From positions 1,922,001 through 1,986,000 of the forward strand of contig JAHBBC010000003.1 of assembly GCA_019915015.1 (NCBI GenBank): a stretch of 64,000 nt of DNA, given 5' to 3'. The position numbers and the translations under genes are program-made. Origin of the DNA: Auriscalpium vulgare. Its lineage: Eukaryota > Basidiomycota > Agaricomycetes > Russulales > Auriscalpiaceae. Of the stretch, positions 46,058 through 58,734 are shown in pieces. The notes under the pieces are model-generated. The model had not been told where the DNA came from, did not search any database, and was given only the letters and a program-made list of their open reading frames with translations. Within the stretch, counting starts at the first letter, position 1, and each line of letters begins with the position of its first letter.

Positions 46058-48097
46058 TCAAAACTTGAACCCTCCCGCCAACCCCATGACATTATGCGGA
46101 TCCACACGCGCATGTATCGCCCTCAGCCTCTCCACATTTCCCCCATACATCTCCTGCAGCGACGTGTCCGTTGCCAACGCATAGTTCGGGTACTTCCACG
46201 CCTCTGCGATGTCCTGGCCCTCCGCGCGCGCCGCGGCGCGTATGGTGGCGGTACTCTGACGCATCGCATCGAGCATCGCGATGTCGCTGGACTGGTTGGC
46301 CCATGCGAAGGAGATAGAGCCGGGAAGGACGGGGTGGGTGCGGGTGGGCGGCCAGGCGGATGCGGCGCCGTGCGAGAGGTACGTTGGGTGCATTGTGTCG
46401 AGCTGCCAGGAGACGGACACTTGGGGGTTCTCTAGGGATGCGAGGTGGGCGCTCCAGAACTGAAGGGAGACGCTGAGGATGGATTAGAGCCTTCATTCCA
46501 AAAGCCGACGTACCTGTGTCTCGTTGTAGACGACTTTGATCAGCGATTCTGTCCATTGGATAACAGATACGCTGTTTTGTCTCACACTGTGGAGTGTATG
46601 CTTCAGAGAGAGCTGGTGAGTGAGAGAGTGCGCTAGGTCGTCTCACCGAGGCCCACTCGCTTGATACCCGTATGACTGAACAAGAGAGCTGTACGACGTT
46701 GTCTGCACCTCCAAAAATTCACTGGGAATAGCCAGGATGTCGTCGAATATGCCAGGAGGTTGCGACGGTCCATCGTATAATATCAGGAATACCAAGACGA
46801 CCTAGGAAGGATGCTCATCGGCATGCGCTAGAGAAGAATGATAACATGGCCTATGCTTACTGCGCCTTCTGGAGTATTCTGGTAAGAGGGTGTCAATAGA
46901 GCCTTCTTGTCGGCCGCTGTCTCCGAGAAATTTGCCAGTACCGCATTCAGCTGGTCAGCGTATTCCGGCGAGTAATGGGCATATCCTCCCTACCGCAACT
47001 GGTCAGAGATCGGAGGTAGAGCAAGATTATGGACGCACCCAAACATCCGTCTGCGGGTGGGACTTCACGGTAAACTTTGTCACGATCCCCTGTTGCAGGA
47101 TGCGGTTGGACTACGTGAGCCAAAGCAGAGGAGGAACGACCCACAAAGTTATTGCCGCCGCCCTGTCAGATGAGGAGTATGTTGAGGAGCAATACTGGTA
47201 CTGAGCGGGTGGGCTAACTCACACGAAGTGCGAACCATAAGTCCGTGTCTGCCTCGGTGACTTTTCTCACCTTCCCACTTGGCAGGACAAGCTCGTAGGA
47301 AACGACGTTGTCGAGTGCCAAACCGTACTGACTTGTTTTGAAAGAATAACCTGCCGTTCCAATTATTATCGAGGTGTGGAAGGCATCGATAAAGAGTGAT
47401 CATGGTACCTCCGCCGATAGTTAAGCCCGCGACACCAACGTCAGGGATGCGGCCACCTACTACGGTCAAACCCGTGCCGTCCAATGCGCTATACACCTCG
47501 TCCCAGCGGAGGCCGGAGCCGATGTCAACGGTCCCTGAGGCAACACTGTTCACGACTTGATTGAATCGCGTCATAGCTATTTGAACCCCTTCTGTCGATG
47601 AGAAGCCGGGGTTCTCTGCATGCCCCCCGCCTTTGACCTGGATCAGTTGTGTGTCAGGCCAGTGCCCTTCGCAGCGGAGGGAAAGCGCTCACAGCAAACG
47701 GAGTTTTCGTGGCTCCTACGATTTTTAACTTCGGCCATTCGCGCGATGAACATTGCTGTAAGTGCGACATTCAACAGAGACGCTCACAATCTGGCCAACG
47801 TCGGCAGCTGAACCCGGCTCGACCGAGCACGCCGAAACGGCAGAGCTACTCGCAGCCCAATGTTCGTTGTCCGCGGAGTAGTTTGCTGGCAACACCGTCA
47901 GCGGCCGCCGCATTGCTCCAAGAGCAATTGGGGTGCTTGCCATCTCCGGGGTAATAGACGGTGGACGCATTTGAAACAGCGAGTGCAATCGCCCTGCACG
48001 TTGAAAGATAGTCTGCTGAGCTGCTATTTGTGTAGGCCGCCGATTTTCCTGGGAGGGTGACTAGCGCGGCGCCCAGCAGGGCCAAGAGCTTGAGCAT
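46058..48097 (-). CDS. Secreted BBE-type FAD-linked oxidoreductase
   Basis: ATG at 48097-48095 with a signal peptide (MLKLLALLGAALVTLPGKSA). FAD-binding domain: NASTVYYPGDANYSADNEHW formed by splicing, KGGGHAENPGFSSTEGVQIA (His is the usual flavinylation site), SVASGTVDIGSGLRWDEVYS, LTVVGGRIPDVGVAGLTIGG, SQYGLALDNVVSYELVLPSG, TEADTDLWFALR and NNFGIVTKFTV. Substrate domain and BBE end: EAWKYPNYALATDTSLQEMY, then LRAIHARVDPHNVMGLAGGF. The first intron (47940-47886) uses a GC donor. Family members oxidise sugars or alkaloid-like substrates and release H2O2; the substrate here is unknown. Eight or more exons. Confidence 0.86.
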
Positions 48098-49484
48098 CGT
48101 CTGGAGTGATACGAGTCGACGTACCGAGTTCTCCTCCTCTTTCTCCTCCTCTTTATAGTCCTCCATCCCCGCATGGCAGCTATTGCCGCAGCAAGTATCG
48201 TGGATTCGTAAGGCTGAGCCCTGTGGAGTCAACTATTGTCCATGAAATCGCGCAGCTATTACTCAGCTAGCCGTGCCGCCGTCGGCGAAAGAGATGGCCC
48301 GTCGGTCGCGTCTTGCTCGCGTCCCATCATATTGACATTGATCGTCTAGGGGAAGCAGCTTGAGCAATGAGCCCGCCGCCTCCGGCGGCGCCTAGGAACT
48401 GCAGGTGTTCAACTTCCTCCGAGGCCGTGACAGGGTGGCGGCTACGCAAGGCCATTGCAAGGCTTTACCTCACCACTTACATTCTTAAGATCATTTGCGC
48501 GGACCTGGTTACTGTGCCGGGATCTACGTCGCTGTACATTGCATCATATCAACGCGCGGCCGAGTAAGGAGTAAGTACTACTAGTACTGCCAGATAGGTA
48601 CCTACAGAGTCGCTGGTCTAGAGATTGGAGCACTCGGGCCCGAGCTGTGAAAATCAGGCCGCAGGGAAGAAACGTGTCACAGACAAGAATGGAGGGAAAA
48701 GCCCAAAAAGACGTACATATAGGATGCCCACCGCTCTTATGCTTATCAGGTAAGCGCCTTCGGCACTCTGGCAGTCATGTGTGGGACTTGTCCCTGGACG
48801 CCTCCGAGGCTCCGCCTGTGCAAAGGACGGCCATGTAAAAGTAGCCACCTGGCCAGCATTCTAAGTAATCTCTGAATTGGTAGCGCGTAAATCGATGGCG
48901 CTAAGATAGAATAGCTGTTTGCGAACATGCGTCGGGTTGATCATTCGTCGGCAGGGTCGCGCGGGGACCAGAAAAAGAACACAAACGTCGGTACTAGTTC
49001 AAAATGCTTCCAATTGAATAACCCTGAGGGATCTGAAAGGTGTTGAAGCGTATAACTGCGTACTTGTTGAGAGAGCGTCCGCAGAGCGGGGGAGGATGAG
49101 CGAGAACGAGCTGGTGATAAAAGGCGAGCTGTTCAGGCAGTGTCCGCAAGGCGATATTGTCGTGCGCGCGGAGGGCCTGTGCATGCTGGAAGAGCTCCTA
49201 GTCCCTGAGCATGCACACCAATGATTGACATATAGGGCTTATCTTCTTGAAGCTGTTTCCCACCTCTGACAGCCGTGAACAGCCGTAAAATTTACGCGTC
49301 CGAGGGTGTATGTTGAGTAGCAAGCAATTGTGAGGTGCATGAAGCTGTGTGATACCGGCGTGGCGTCCAGAAACCGTTGAAACGCCTGGTACGGTATAAA
49401 TGAGCACGGGCTATGGCAGCAGACTCAAGACGCACTTGCCTCTCAACCAACTCACCCAACCAACCTCACTCAACCTCAACCAAC
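48098..49484. other. Intergenic, includes upstream part of duplication arm B
   Basis: 48098-48830 shows nothing recognisable. 48838-49484 is the inverted copy of 41280-41985 and forms the promoter side of peptide copy 2. Confidence 0.5.
49395..49400 (+). promoter_or_regulatory. TATA box of peptide gene copy 2
   Basis: TATAAA 85-90 bp before the ATG, position conserved with copy 1. Confidence 0.55.
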
Positions 49485-49658
49485 ATGAAGTTTACTTCCT
49501 CTGCGCTCTTTGTCCTCGCTGGAGTCATTGCCGCCGCTATGGCCACCACCACGCCCGAGGCTCGTGAGTATACCACTACATACCAACTCCAGTTCATCAT
49601 CTGAATATTTATTGCAGGTGATGAGCCAAGCACCGGTGGTCTTATCACAGGGTGGTAG
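49485..49658 (+). CDS. Small secreted peptide precursor, copy 2
   Basis: Exons 49485-49563 and 49618-49658, GT-AG intron, 39 codons. The leader MKFTSSALFVLAGVIAAAMA is a signal peptide, followed by TTTPEARDEPSTGGLITGW and a stop. Compared with copy 1, the leader and the ARDEP and GLITGW blocks are retained while the centre (PTQPLPITD against PSTG) differs in length. Exon conservation around a diverged centre suggests that both copies have been under selection as peptides. The ATG context (ccaacATGAAG) and the TATA box are intact. Function unknown. Confidence 0.68.
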
Positions 49659-50240
49659 ACGGGCTGGAGTCGCCCGATAGATGAAGAACACAAGGGGCAT
49701 TGAGGCGTTGCGCGTTGCTTGTAGTCTTCAGACCATCGTGAATTGAGCGAAGGAAGAGGGACTAGGGACCTGAATGCATCTAGTAGGGAAAGACTCGGAC
49801 TCTGAATTGCTGTGATTTTGGCCGCCACATCGCTGGCGCCCCAACTTTTCGAGCACGTGGCGCCTTTCGCGTTTAGGATGATTTTTAGTTACTGAGTCTA
49901 AGTAGTCTCGAGTGCTCGACATTCTCAGTGAGCTTGAGAACACCTCAAGGAACGCATAGAGACCGCTATACAATGCAAATCTAGCAGAACCCAAGTCGTT
50001 TGGCTTGGGATATCGGCGATATCACGGTCCGGTCTGACTCCGTCTGAGGTGAAATACTAGGACAGATCCGGGCAGCTTTGAATATCGTAAACAATATTCT
50101 AGGGCCGATACATACGAACTTCAAAACAATATTGATTGAAAGTTATAAATACGGACGCAGACACTATGAGAATGTGATTCGGATCCTGGTCGTCCGCGTC
50201 CTTCACCTACCACAGCGACGAAATGCGGTAACGCTTCCCA
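49659..50240. other. Intergenic, no gene recognised
   Basis: 49660-49830 is the downstream part of duplication arm B. 49840-49945 matches 42670-42790 inverted. The rest is AT-richer and holds no gene. Confidence 0.45.
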
Positions 50241-52498
50241 TCAACGCGAACCTATTCCGAGTGCAACCGTTAGCAATCAGATACAATTGTGATGACGGTA
50301 CAGACACTCACGAGCAATTTCCAGCGGCGCCGCCGCGAAGAACAGCACACATAGGACCTCTGGATCTGCCTCCACCACCAGACACATTGCTCCCGACCAA
50401 TCGTCCCATGCAATTGCTTGTAACGCCTTCACATTGCCGGATCTCATACCCGGCACCAGGCGATCCACCCGCTGGACCGTGTAAGGGCGCACCCGCATCG
50501 CACGCTCGACCCACTTGCGTTCTCGCGCGGCCGCAGCCGCGTCTTCGGCATCCTGGGGCCATTGGCTAGGATTGGGGACACGGGGAAAGCTGCACGAGTA
50601 CACCCAGGAGATGGGCGGGTTGACAGAGCGGTGCGGCGGGCTCGCTACGAACAAACTCCGAGCAGCACCACAGACGACGCGCAGGCGGTGCTCCGTTTCG
50701 GTTTCGCCCATCCTTTCGGGTTTGTCCACTTCGTGATCTTGGTAGGCGTCAAATCCGGCGCCATATAGCTGTACACGGCCGCGGCCGCGCACGTTGAAGC
50801 GAAACGTCGTCTGGGAGAGCGGCACGCGGGTGTCGTAAGGTACCGCCGAGACGATATCTGAGCCATCTAGGAAGATAAACGGGGAAGCGTCTTTGGGGTA
50901 TGGATCACCGATTGGGAGAGGGGGCAGGTCGTTGTTTCCCGGTGGGAAATTGCGCACAGCTAATTTGGAAACTCGCTCCGGTAACAGTACGAGTTCCAAT
51001 ATTTGAAGCGAATGCCTTGAGGAGGGATCAATGGCCATGTCCTCATTTGAAGTGAGAAATATCGACAGCGGAGGCGGCTCAACGTGCGGGTTGGGCAGGG
51101 GCAGGTCTGTGGGCATTGAAAGTCCATGCGGGGAAATTTTGACGTCATGGAACTCGAAGTCAAGAGCATAAGGTCTGTAGGAGCGTGGTTCAATGGTCGG
51201 AACCGGCGCATCTCCTAGGACAAGCGGGTATTCTCCGTCCGACGGGATTCGGTATAGTTGAGCGTACAAGGGATAGTAAACCTGAGCGAGATCATGAGTG
51301 CGCACAACGAGCAGTTCACGCTGCGGAGGGAGGATGCGGATGCCGCGGATGCGATACAGCTTGCGGGGGTCCGTCTGACCATACAGTAGTGGTGAGCGAC
51401 GAATAAGGGCAGAAACGAGTCGCGCTCACAGGTAGATCGTCATCGCCGCCAGCCCATAAAGGGTTCAAAACATTGCACGTGAAACGCGACATGCACTTTG
51501 TGGCAAGATTTTTCGTCGTGATATTTCGCTGTTGTGTGCAGACGAGGAAGGGTTGCCCATCGATTTCGTCGATGTCGAAAAAATCGTAAGGGACGGGGGA
51601 CTGCATCGCCGTCACAAGCTCGAAAGGTTGCGCGTTGTCTTTCATGTAGTTGAAGTACTCCTCAGTACCTGGCCAGTGCTCACGGTCCGGGTTCTCTACT
51701 GCTGCGAGCGACGACAATTTGACATGCATCACGCTGAGATCGTAGCGCACAGGGACAGGGAAGTCGATGTTGTGATTCTCGCTGTACATTGAGACATCGA
51801 ACTGCCTACAGCCGAGATAAGCTTCAGTCTCCGCAGGCTATACAATCAACTCACGGATTGTTCCGATCTCTCTCTCTTGCTGCCTCTGTGCGTTCGTACG
51901 CGATCATGATCCCAACCTGTTCTTTGTACTTCATATATTTCGCTTCCAGCTTGTATGCCCTGGTCGGGACTCTGCACGTTGCCACGGGGTACATGATCCG
52001 CAAGCGGTGATCCGCCATGAGAAGCAAAATCTCGTAGCGATTCCTACCATTGCGAACAGAGAGGATCAGGTGCTTTCCCCCGGGAAGCATCTTCACCTCC
52101 AGAATCTCACTCCAGATGCGGATGGGCCAGTAGCGATATGACTTGGGCGACGCACTGCGCCAATTGGCATCGGCAGATAGTGCGCGGAGCAAAAGGCGTT
52201 CGGTTTCGAAGGCCGTCAACTGCGAGTATGAGTAACGGGAGGTCGGGGGTAAGGGCGGGAGAGGGAGATGGAAGTTGCTCAGGAGCCTCTTCCAGACTAC
52301 TGCCTTCTGGGTCAGGTCACGGAGATACTTGCACACCTGTGTGATCATCCGATTCAGTGTTGCAGCTCGTCGACAGACTGTCGACCACATACCCGGCGCA
52401 GGCGCAAGATGTCCGGAATGGATAAATGCGTGACAAATTCCAAGAAAATCTCGGCTGGAAGAAGGAAGATGTCTGCTGTGTGTCCGGGTTCTGTCATA
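50241..52498 (-). CDS. F-box protein, second type
   Basis: The ATG at 52498-52496 begins MTEPGHTADIFLLPAEIFLE. The F-box is completed across an intron: FLLPAEIFLEFVTHLSIPDI, LRLRRVCKYLRDLTQKAVVW. Then LPPTSRYSYSQLTAFETERL, IRIWSEILEVKMLPGGKHLI, FPVPVRYDLSVMHVKLSSLA and a long C-terminal part with isolated beta-strand-like segments (RIRILPPQREL type, YPLVLGDAP, QAIAWDDWSGAMCLVVEADP, VLCVLFFAAAPLEIAR). The final exon is very short (stop near 50241). Typical basidiomycete F-box protein with a beta-propeller-like C-terminal half; the ubiquitylation target is unknown. The exact 3' junction is uncertain. Confidence 0.7.
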
Positions 52499-52832
52499 GT
52501 GGTTGTTAGACAAACAGGCCCACGTATAGTGGCCTTTTATATATGTGACTTGAGTGTGCAAAACAGCAATGTTGTCGACATCCTTGTTTTCTGCGTGGTT
52601 CCTTGCGAGGGACCCTGCTGCCATGTGGGAGTACAACGAAGTAGGAAGATGGAGTTGTACTTGCTGCGTCAGCCGATCTCGGCTCTTGTCTGATAAATAG
52701 AAAGTCGGTTTGTCGGAGTAGTATCATCATTATGTACTGCACGAATACTTACAAGGACAGGCACGCTGGAATAAGAAATTGGTCAATACAAGCGTAAGCG
52801 GTGCGCTAAAATATACAAGGTGGTTGCGAAAG
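52499..52832. other. Intergenic, no gene recognised
   Basis: Promoter side of the F-box gene and 3' side of ARO7. Nothing supported. Confidence 0.45.
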
Positions 52833-53923
52833 TCATGTCTGCGTGTTCAGCTTTTCGATCTCCTCGGGCGACAGACCCTCAAGCCGCTGCAGCAAATATT
52901 CGACCTGCGCATTCCACATTAGCCCCCGTTGCATTGCTACGATTCCAGCCACGCTCACCTCGACATCCCTCGTCAACGGGATGATATAATGCTCGTAGAG
53001 CTCGACCACGCCATCCACGTCCAACTTGCCCTTCGAGCCGTCTTTCAAGGGCTCGCCGTCAGAGGCAAAGTCCTGCGCGTAGAGCGTAGCTTTCTTCCGC
53101 AGGCGTTGCAAAAGGCGCTGCTCGACCTCGGGCTTCGTGATAAGTGCGGCCAGCGCGTCAGTGTTGCGGGATTGAATGTGCGGGATGAACGCGGCCGGGT
53201 CCGCGATGAACTTCGACTCGGAAACGAATTTGCCTGCGCGCCGGTCTGAGTCAGAGGTGTGCGGGGCGGGCGCATGACGCACCGTAGTGCACGCGCTTGC
53301 TGATCGCCTGCAGGACCTCGACGTCAATCGTCGCCGCGCTCCCGTAGTTCCCGTCGTCCTCGTGCGCGTCGTCCCCGGTGATGCCGTTCGCGCGCTTGAT
53401 GCACCCGAGCTTGAGTGTGGCAGACAGCGCGATGCGCGGGACGATCGCGCAGGTATAGAAGGAGAGGATAGACGCGTTCACGTTCACGTTGTTCGGGTAG
53501 AGGATCTTTGGGTACTTGATCGGTGGGATGATGGGCGCTGGCAGGGACGCAGTGAAGGGGTATTCATCTGGGCTGGCAAGACGACGTGAACGAATGGCAG
53601 AAGGGAAGTCACTGATCAATCTCACCTGGTGTATCTGCGCGCTTTGGCTACGTGTATTTTCGAATAAGAGACACGTCGATGAAGCAGGACGAGGGCGACG
53701 CACCGTGGAACGTTTCAATTTCCTTCAGAAACCACTCTAGCCAACTCCCGCTGAAGCCGAGCTCGAGCAGCTCCTTGAACGCGCCACGCTGATAGATCTT
53801 CGAGTTGTGCGCGAACTGCGCGCGCTCGATGAGCGAGAAGATGATGGTGTCTTCGAGGCGCGTGAGGATCGAGCGGATGCGGTCGAGCGAGAGGGGGTCC
53901 TCGATCACGTAGTTGGCTTGCAT
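52833..53923 (-). CDS. ARO7: Chorismate mutase
   Basis: Converts chorismate to prephenate in phenylalanine/tyrosine synthesis, cytosolic. ATG at 53923 ([20 protein letters not shown]); the longer frame begins with TTG. Blocks match the fungal AroQ type: [50 protein letters not shown] then TSPDEYPFT formed by two small introns near 53700-53575, [51 protein letters not shown] (effector and active-site Arg/Lys region), [14 protein letters not shown] spliced to [20 protein letters not shown]. Length of about 260 residues is normal. Yeast Aro7 is activated by Trp and inhibited by Tyr; the same is likely but not shown here. Confidence 0.94.
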
Positions 53924-54449
53924 GGCTTCTGTCTCGGGCAACAATCCAGTATGTCGGCCTTACTTATATGCAGCTCGATGGGTGTGAGCGCGGTAGCTAG
54001 GTGATGGTTGTGGGTCTTGAGGCCGGCGCGTCCGACGAAGGGTCGGCCCTTTCGGCTTATATGCTGTCAATGTCAGCTGCTGCGTTTCTGATGATCCTGA
54101 GCCTGCGAAGGTTGGACGTTGAATGGCAACTGTGCTGGATGGCTTAGGGAGACCATACGAGCCCGTACCACAAGCATGTCGACGTACATATCATCGGCCG
54201 CGTTCACAGGAGACTGCATCAGCCGACGTCGAAGGCCCTGCGACATCGCGCACCACGGAACATTTATCATGAAGGCAGCGACGTTGCAGTGAACCCAAGT
54301 GACATGAAAGTGGACATGAGGCGAGCAGCAAGCTTGAGACGGTGCTCGCTGTATGTGCTGCGGCGTACATCATCATGAGCTGAGATCCGGTGGGCGGTGC
54401 ACCAACCGTTGCTCTCTTCCATCTGCAGCCACTGCGACCACGCTCACCC
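53924..54449. other. Divergent promoter region
   Basis: Between the ARO7 and DHHC starts. Contains the second unit of the 24-bp repeat (54090-54113). No gene. Confidence 0.5.
54090..54113 (+). repeat. 24-bp repeat, unit 2
   Basis: Identical to 40786-40809, between the divergent ARO7 and DHHC genes. Weaker similarity (gggagac.. blocks) continues for about 45 bp. Confidence 0.6.
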
Positions 54450-55941
54450 ATGCCGACGTGGCCCGCGAGATTCGTCTTCGTCTGCTTCAAGAAGGTCGAA
54501 CGTTGGGGAGACCGGCTGACAGGCTTCGCAGGGCCATATTTCGTCGCGTTTGCTGTCTTGTTATTCGTGGCGGGCACGGCCTCATTCCGTGCGTCCTTTC
54601 CTCCTTAGACTTACTCATGCTGACCTGACCAAACGTACTGCAGTGAATGTGGTGCTTCCGAACCTCCCATACCCATGGATCACCATCCCGCCTTGTTTAC
54701 TCATCATCGTCAACCTCTACGCGCACTACTACTACGTGTGCACGGTCTCCCCCGGTTTCGCCAGCGACCCGCCAGCACACACGGGCCACACTTTCACTTG
54801 GGCGAAGAAGCACGCCACCCGTCGTCGGCCAAAAGGCGTGCAGTGGTCGTCTAGTCTGAACATCACCCCTGCCCATGTGACGAAATGCGCAAAATGTGGC
54901 GAGACGAAACCCGAGGTGAGTTGCGTGTTTGTGGGGTCGCTGAGCGGATGCGAGGCTGAAATAGTGTGCGGTGATGCGCTGAGAGGACGCACCATTGTCG
55001 TGTGTGCAATCGCTGCGTGTTGAAGTATGACCACCACTGTCCTGTGCGTTCCACAGTCTTATTCATTCACCGCATATCCTGACGCGCATGTCTGTCACAG
55101 TGTATGGCTCATTCAATCTTGACGCACTGTGATCTTAGGCTGAAATGACCGCAGGGATCAACCAATGCGTGGGTCTCAACAACGAGCGCCACTTCGTCCT
55201 GTTCATGTACGCCCCCATGCTTTCCCCCGGCACATGCTCCGGCTAATATTTTACTAGGGCATACGTCGTGACTGCAACATTCTGGTATGCCGTGTCAGGC
55301 TTCTGGCACTGCCTTGACGCACTCGGCATCAATGATGTACGCCCTCTCAGACGATCAACCACGCTCGCTCACCCGTCTGCCATATAGGATGAATGGAACT
55401 ACCTCGTCCACCCCATCATCTTTGCGATCACATACATGATTTCTGTTGTGATGTGTCTCGCAGTTGCGACGATGCTGCTGTGGCACATGTGGAGCGTCTC
55501 GATTGGCGAGACGTCAGTGGAGAGCCAGGACCACGATGTATATCGGAGGATGGCAGAGTCGCGAGGAGAGGTGCGTATCGCCTCGCATGTTCTCCTTCGT
55601 TTGTTGACGATGATGTAGTCCTTCGCGAACTCGTACGACCTTGGGTGCGACCACTTTCACCGTCCTTAGTGTCCCGCTTATGCTCTCCGCCCCGTAGTAA
55701 ACTGAAGAATATACAACTCTTCTTCAACATCGGTAAAGAAGGATAGTACGTCACCTATTTCGAGCCGCCCGCCCTTCATTTGGACTTGGACTGACACCTG
55801 CGCGCCAGCCCGTGGTACACCCTCATCCTCCCTCTCCGCGTCCCGCCATACACCGACGGGCGATCATGGGCAAGGCGACCCGGGTACGTCAGGCACGCGG
55901 GCGTGCGCGCCGGCGAGGAGCTCACGGACGAGGAAGACTGA
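54450..55941 (+). CDS. DHHC-type protein S-palmitoyltransferase
   Basis: ATG at 54450 (MPTWPARFVFVCFKKVERWG). Two membrane helices come first (PYFVAFAVLLFVAGTASF; ITIPPCLLIIVNLYAHYYYV). The DHHC cysteine-rich domain is split by introns: VTKCAKCGETKPE, RTHHCRVCNRCVLKYDHHCP (catalytic Cys in DHHC), then INQCVGLNNERHFVLFM. Helices three and four follow (AYVVTATFWYAVSGFWHCL; IIFAITYMISVVMCLAVATM) with a cytosolic tail that includes a TTxE-like GETSVESQ and a final WYTLILPLRVPPYTDGRSWA. Stop at 55939-55941. At least seven exons. It adds palmitate to cytosolic Cys residues of membrane-associated proteins in ER/Golgi; substrate unknown. Confidence 0.88.
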
Positions 55942-57266
55942 CCTGCGCCCACCTCCTGCATCCTATCTCTCGTATCGATATAATTGCAAGTATTTATATA
56001 TTACATGGTGAGTGCAATCCGCATCATTCATCATTGAAGGGGGTGGTGTTGCGTGATGATATATGCCGGGGCCAGATGACCCTTTGGAGGCTGCCCTCTC
56101 TGGCAGCCTTGGAAAGCGGGTTGATATACGTCCGGCTTTTATTCGTGGGCGCGCCTTCGGGTGCCTCAATTAATCTGACTTTGCATCAACTGGATTGTCT
56201 GGATGGGACGGGACGCTGACTACTTACTCTCCATCCAGGACTGTATTTGTGGACTTGCTATCGCACATTATTGGCACATTATCTCAAATACGCCCGTCAC
56301 GGCTATCTGCATGCAAATCTGATAAGAGGTGCAAAAGAGGTGCAGAAGAGGTGCGTGTGGATAGCATCTCGGAGCTCGTTCCACCGCATCTTCTATGGAG
56401 GTGCCTACTCGCACGAGATTGGAGTCGACTTTCCAGAGCCCCTTATCCCCTGGTCTCAAGCTCTTCTAGAAAGGAGATTTGGCGGTGTTCTTGATGTTTC
56501 TGTCCAACCAACGTGCGATGATATTGAACGTGCTTATAGCTTTGGCGGCCCGGTGATGCGGCAGCTGCTCCGGCTCCGGTTTGTGCTGCTTTAACGGTCC
56601 TGTACGCTGTCTGGTCTCATTTTTTGACTGAGCTTCACTTCAAACGTTTCAACAGTCCCTTCGGGGAGTCCCTCGGGGCGCAAGCAGATGCCATACTTGG
56701 CAATACTATTACTGACGAATGCATCGAGCTCATCGAGCCCAAAACATCAACGTTTCAACTGGAAGTCCCTCACGTTCTGTCAAGCATACTACCATCTCGC
56801 TCCTTCTCACGCACCAGCGGATCCAGAACTCCATGCTTCCCCGAGCCAATGAACATCACAGAGGACCCAAGTTCTCTAATCATGCGTTGCGGGGCCGCTC
56901 CACCTGAGCCTATCGATGGTTCTTGGGCAGTCACTGCCAGTCAAGTTCTCGACTGCCACCGTGCCTACCGTCGCAAACGACTTGGCGTTTGGGGACGCGC
57001 CCGAAAACGCGTCTAGATAGGACGAGATGGAATGGGTGGGAAGACTGTACGGGCGTGCACGCTCCCGGCGCAGAGGGTCTTGTGATTGGGGCGACTCCAT
57101 CCGGGCAGTGATTCGAGGCGATGTTCGCATGGCCATGTTTCTAGAGTTCTGCTGTCCGGAGGAGGGGTTCGCGGAATGGTTATAAGGACGCCTGCGGGGA
57201 CACGGACGGCAGAGGACCACCGGCTCTCCCCACCGATCTCGACACCTTCTTTGACCGTCCAGCACA
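55942..57266. other. Intergenic, THI4 promoter side
   Basis: About 1.3 kb. Open frames at 56195-56594 and 56624-57016 have no recognisable domain and no splice support. I looked for a TPP riboswitch in the THI4 leader and saw none of its conserved blocks. Confidence 0.5.
57179..57184 (+). promoter_or_regulatory. TATA-like element of THI4
   Basis: TTATAAGG about 85 bp before the ATG of THI4, a normal core-promoter spacing for this organism. Confidence 0.5.
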
Positions 57267-58417
<1,151 letters not shown>

Positions 58418-58661
58418 ACAAAAGAAGCTTACCTCACTGAGATATACACGCACATCTATCTCTGTAGTAAAAAACAAATGTACCATACGGTCGCCGCACC
58501 ACTCCTCAGCATTGAAATCCCAAATGTCGACTTGCTCACAAAACGGGCCACGATGAACCACTCAAACAATAATCATACTGTCCAAGTACGCAGATCTTCT
58601 TATGTTCGTTCCATCACTTCTACAGGCCTCGCCTTAATCCCTGCCCCACGCTGTAGGTGGA

Positions 58662-58734
58662 AATAACACGGCGGGCACGCTCCGAGGCTGTTTTTAGAAA
58701 CAGCCTGCGAGGCTGTTCTGACACCCTTCATCGC
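58662..58734 (+). repeat. Left copy of 73-bp inverted repeat
   Basis: Reverse complement of 61838-61910 with only a few mismatches. Contains an internal palindrome, GGCTGTTTTTAGAAACAGCC, and ends CCCTTCATCGC. Lies about 245 bp past the THI4 stop. Confidence 0.85.

Larger units (their letters stand above)
48838..49830 (+). repeat. Inverted segmental duplication, arm B
   Basis: Inverted counterpart of 40926-41985; see that entry. Contains peptide gene copy 2. Confidence 0.7.

Noticed and set aside
56195..57016. Two medium open frames upstream of THI4
   Set aside because: No domain, no splice partners, and coding-like composition is weak.
57013..57266. TPP riboswitch in the THI4 leader
   Set aside because: None of the conserved TPP aptamer blocks are visible in the leader or first intron.
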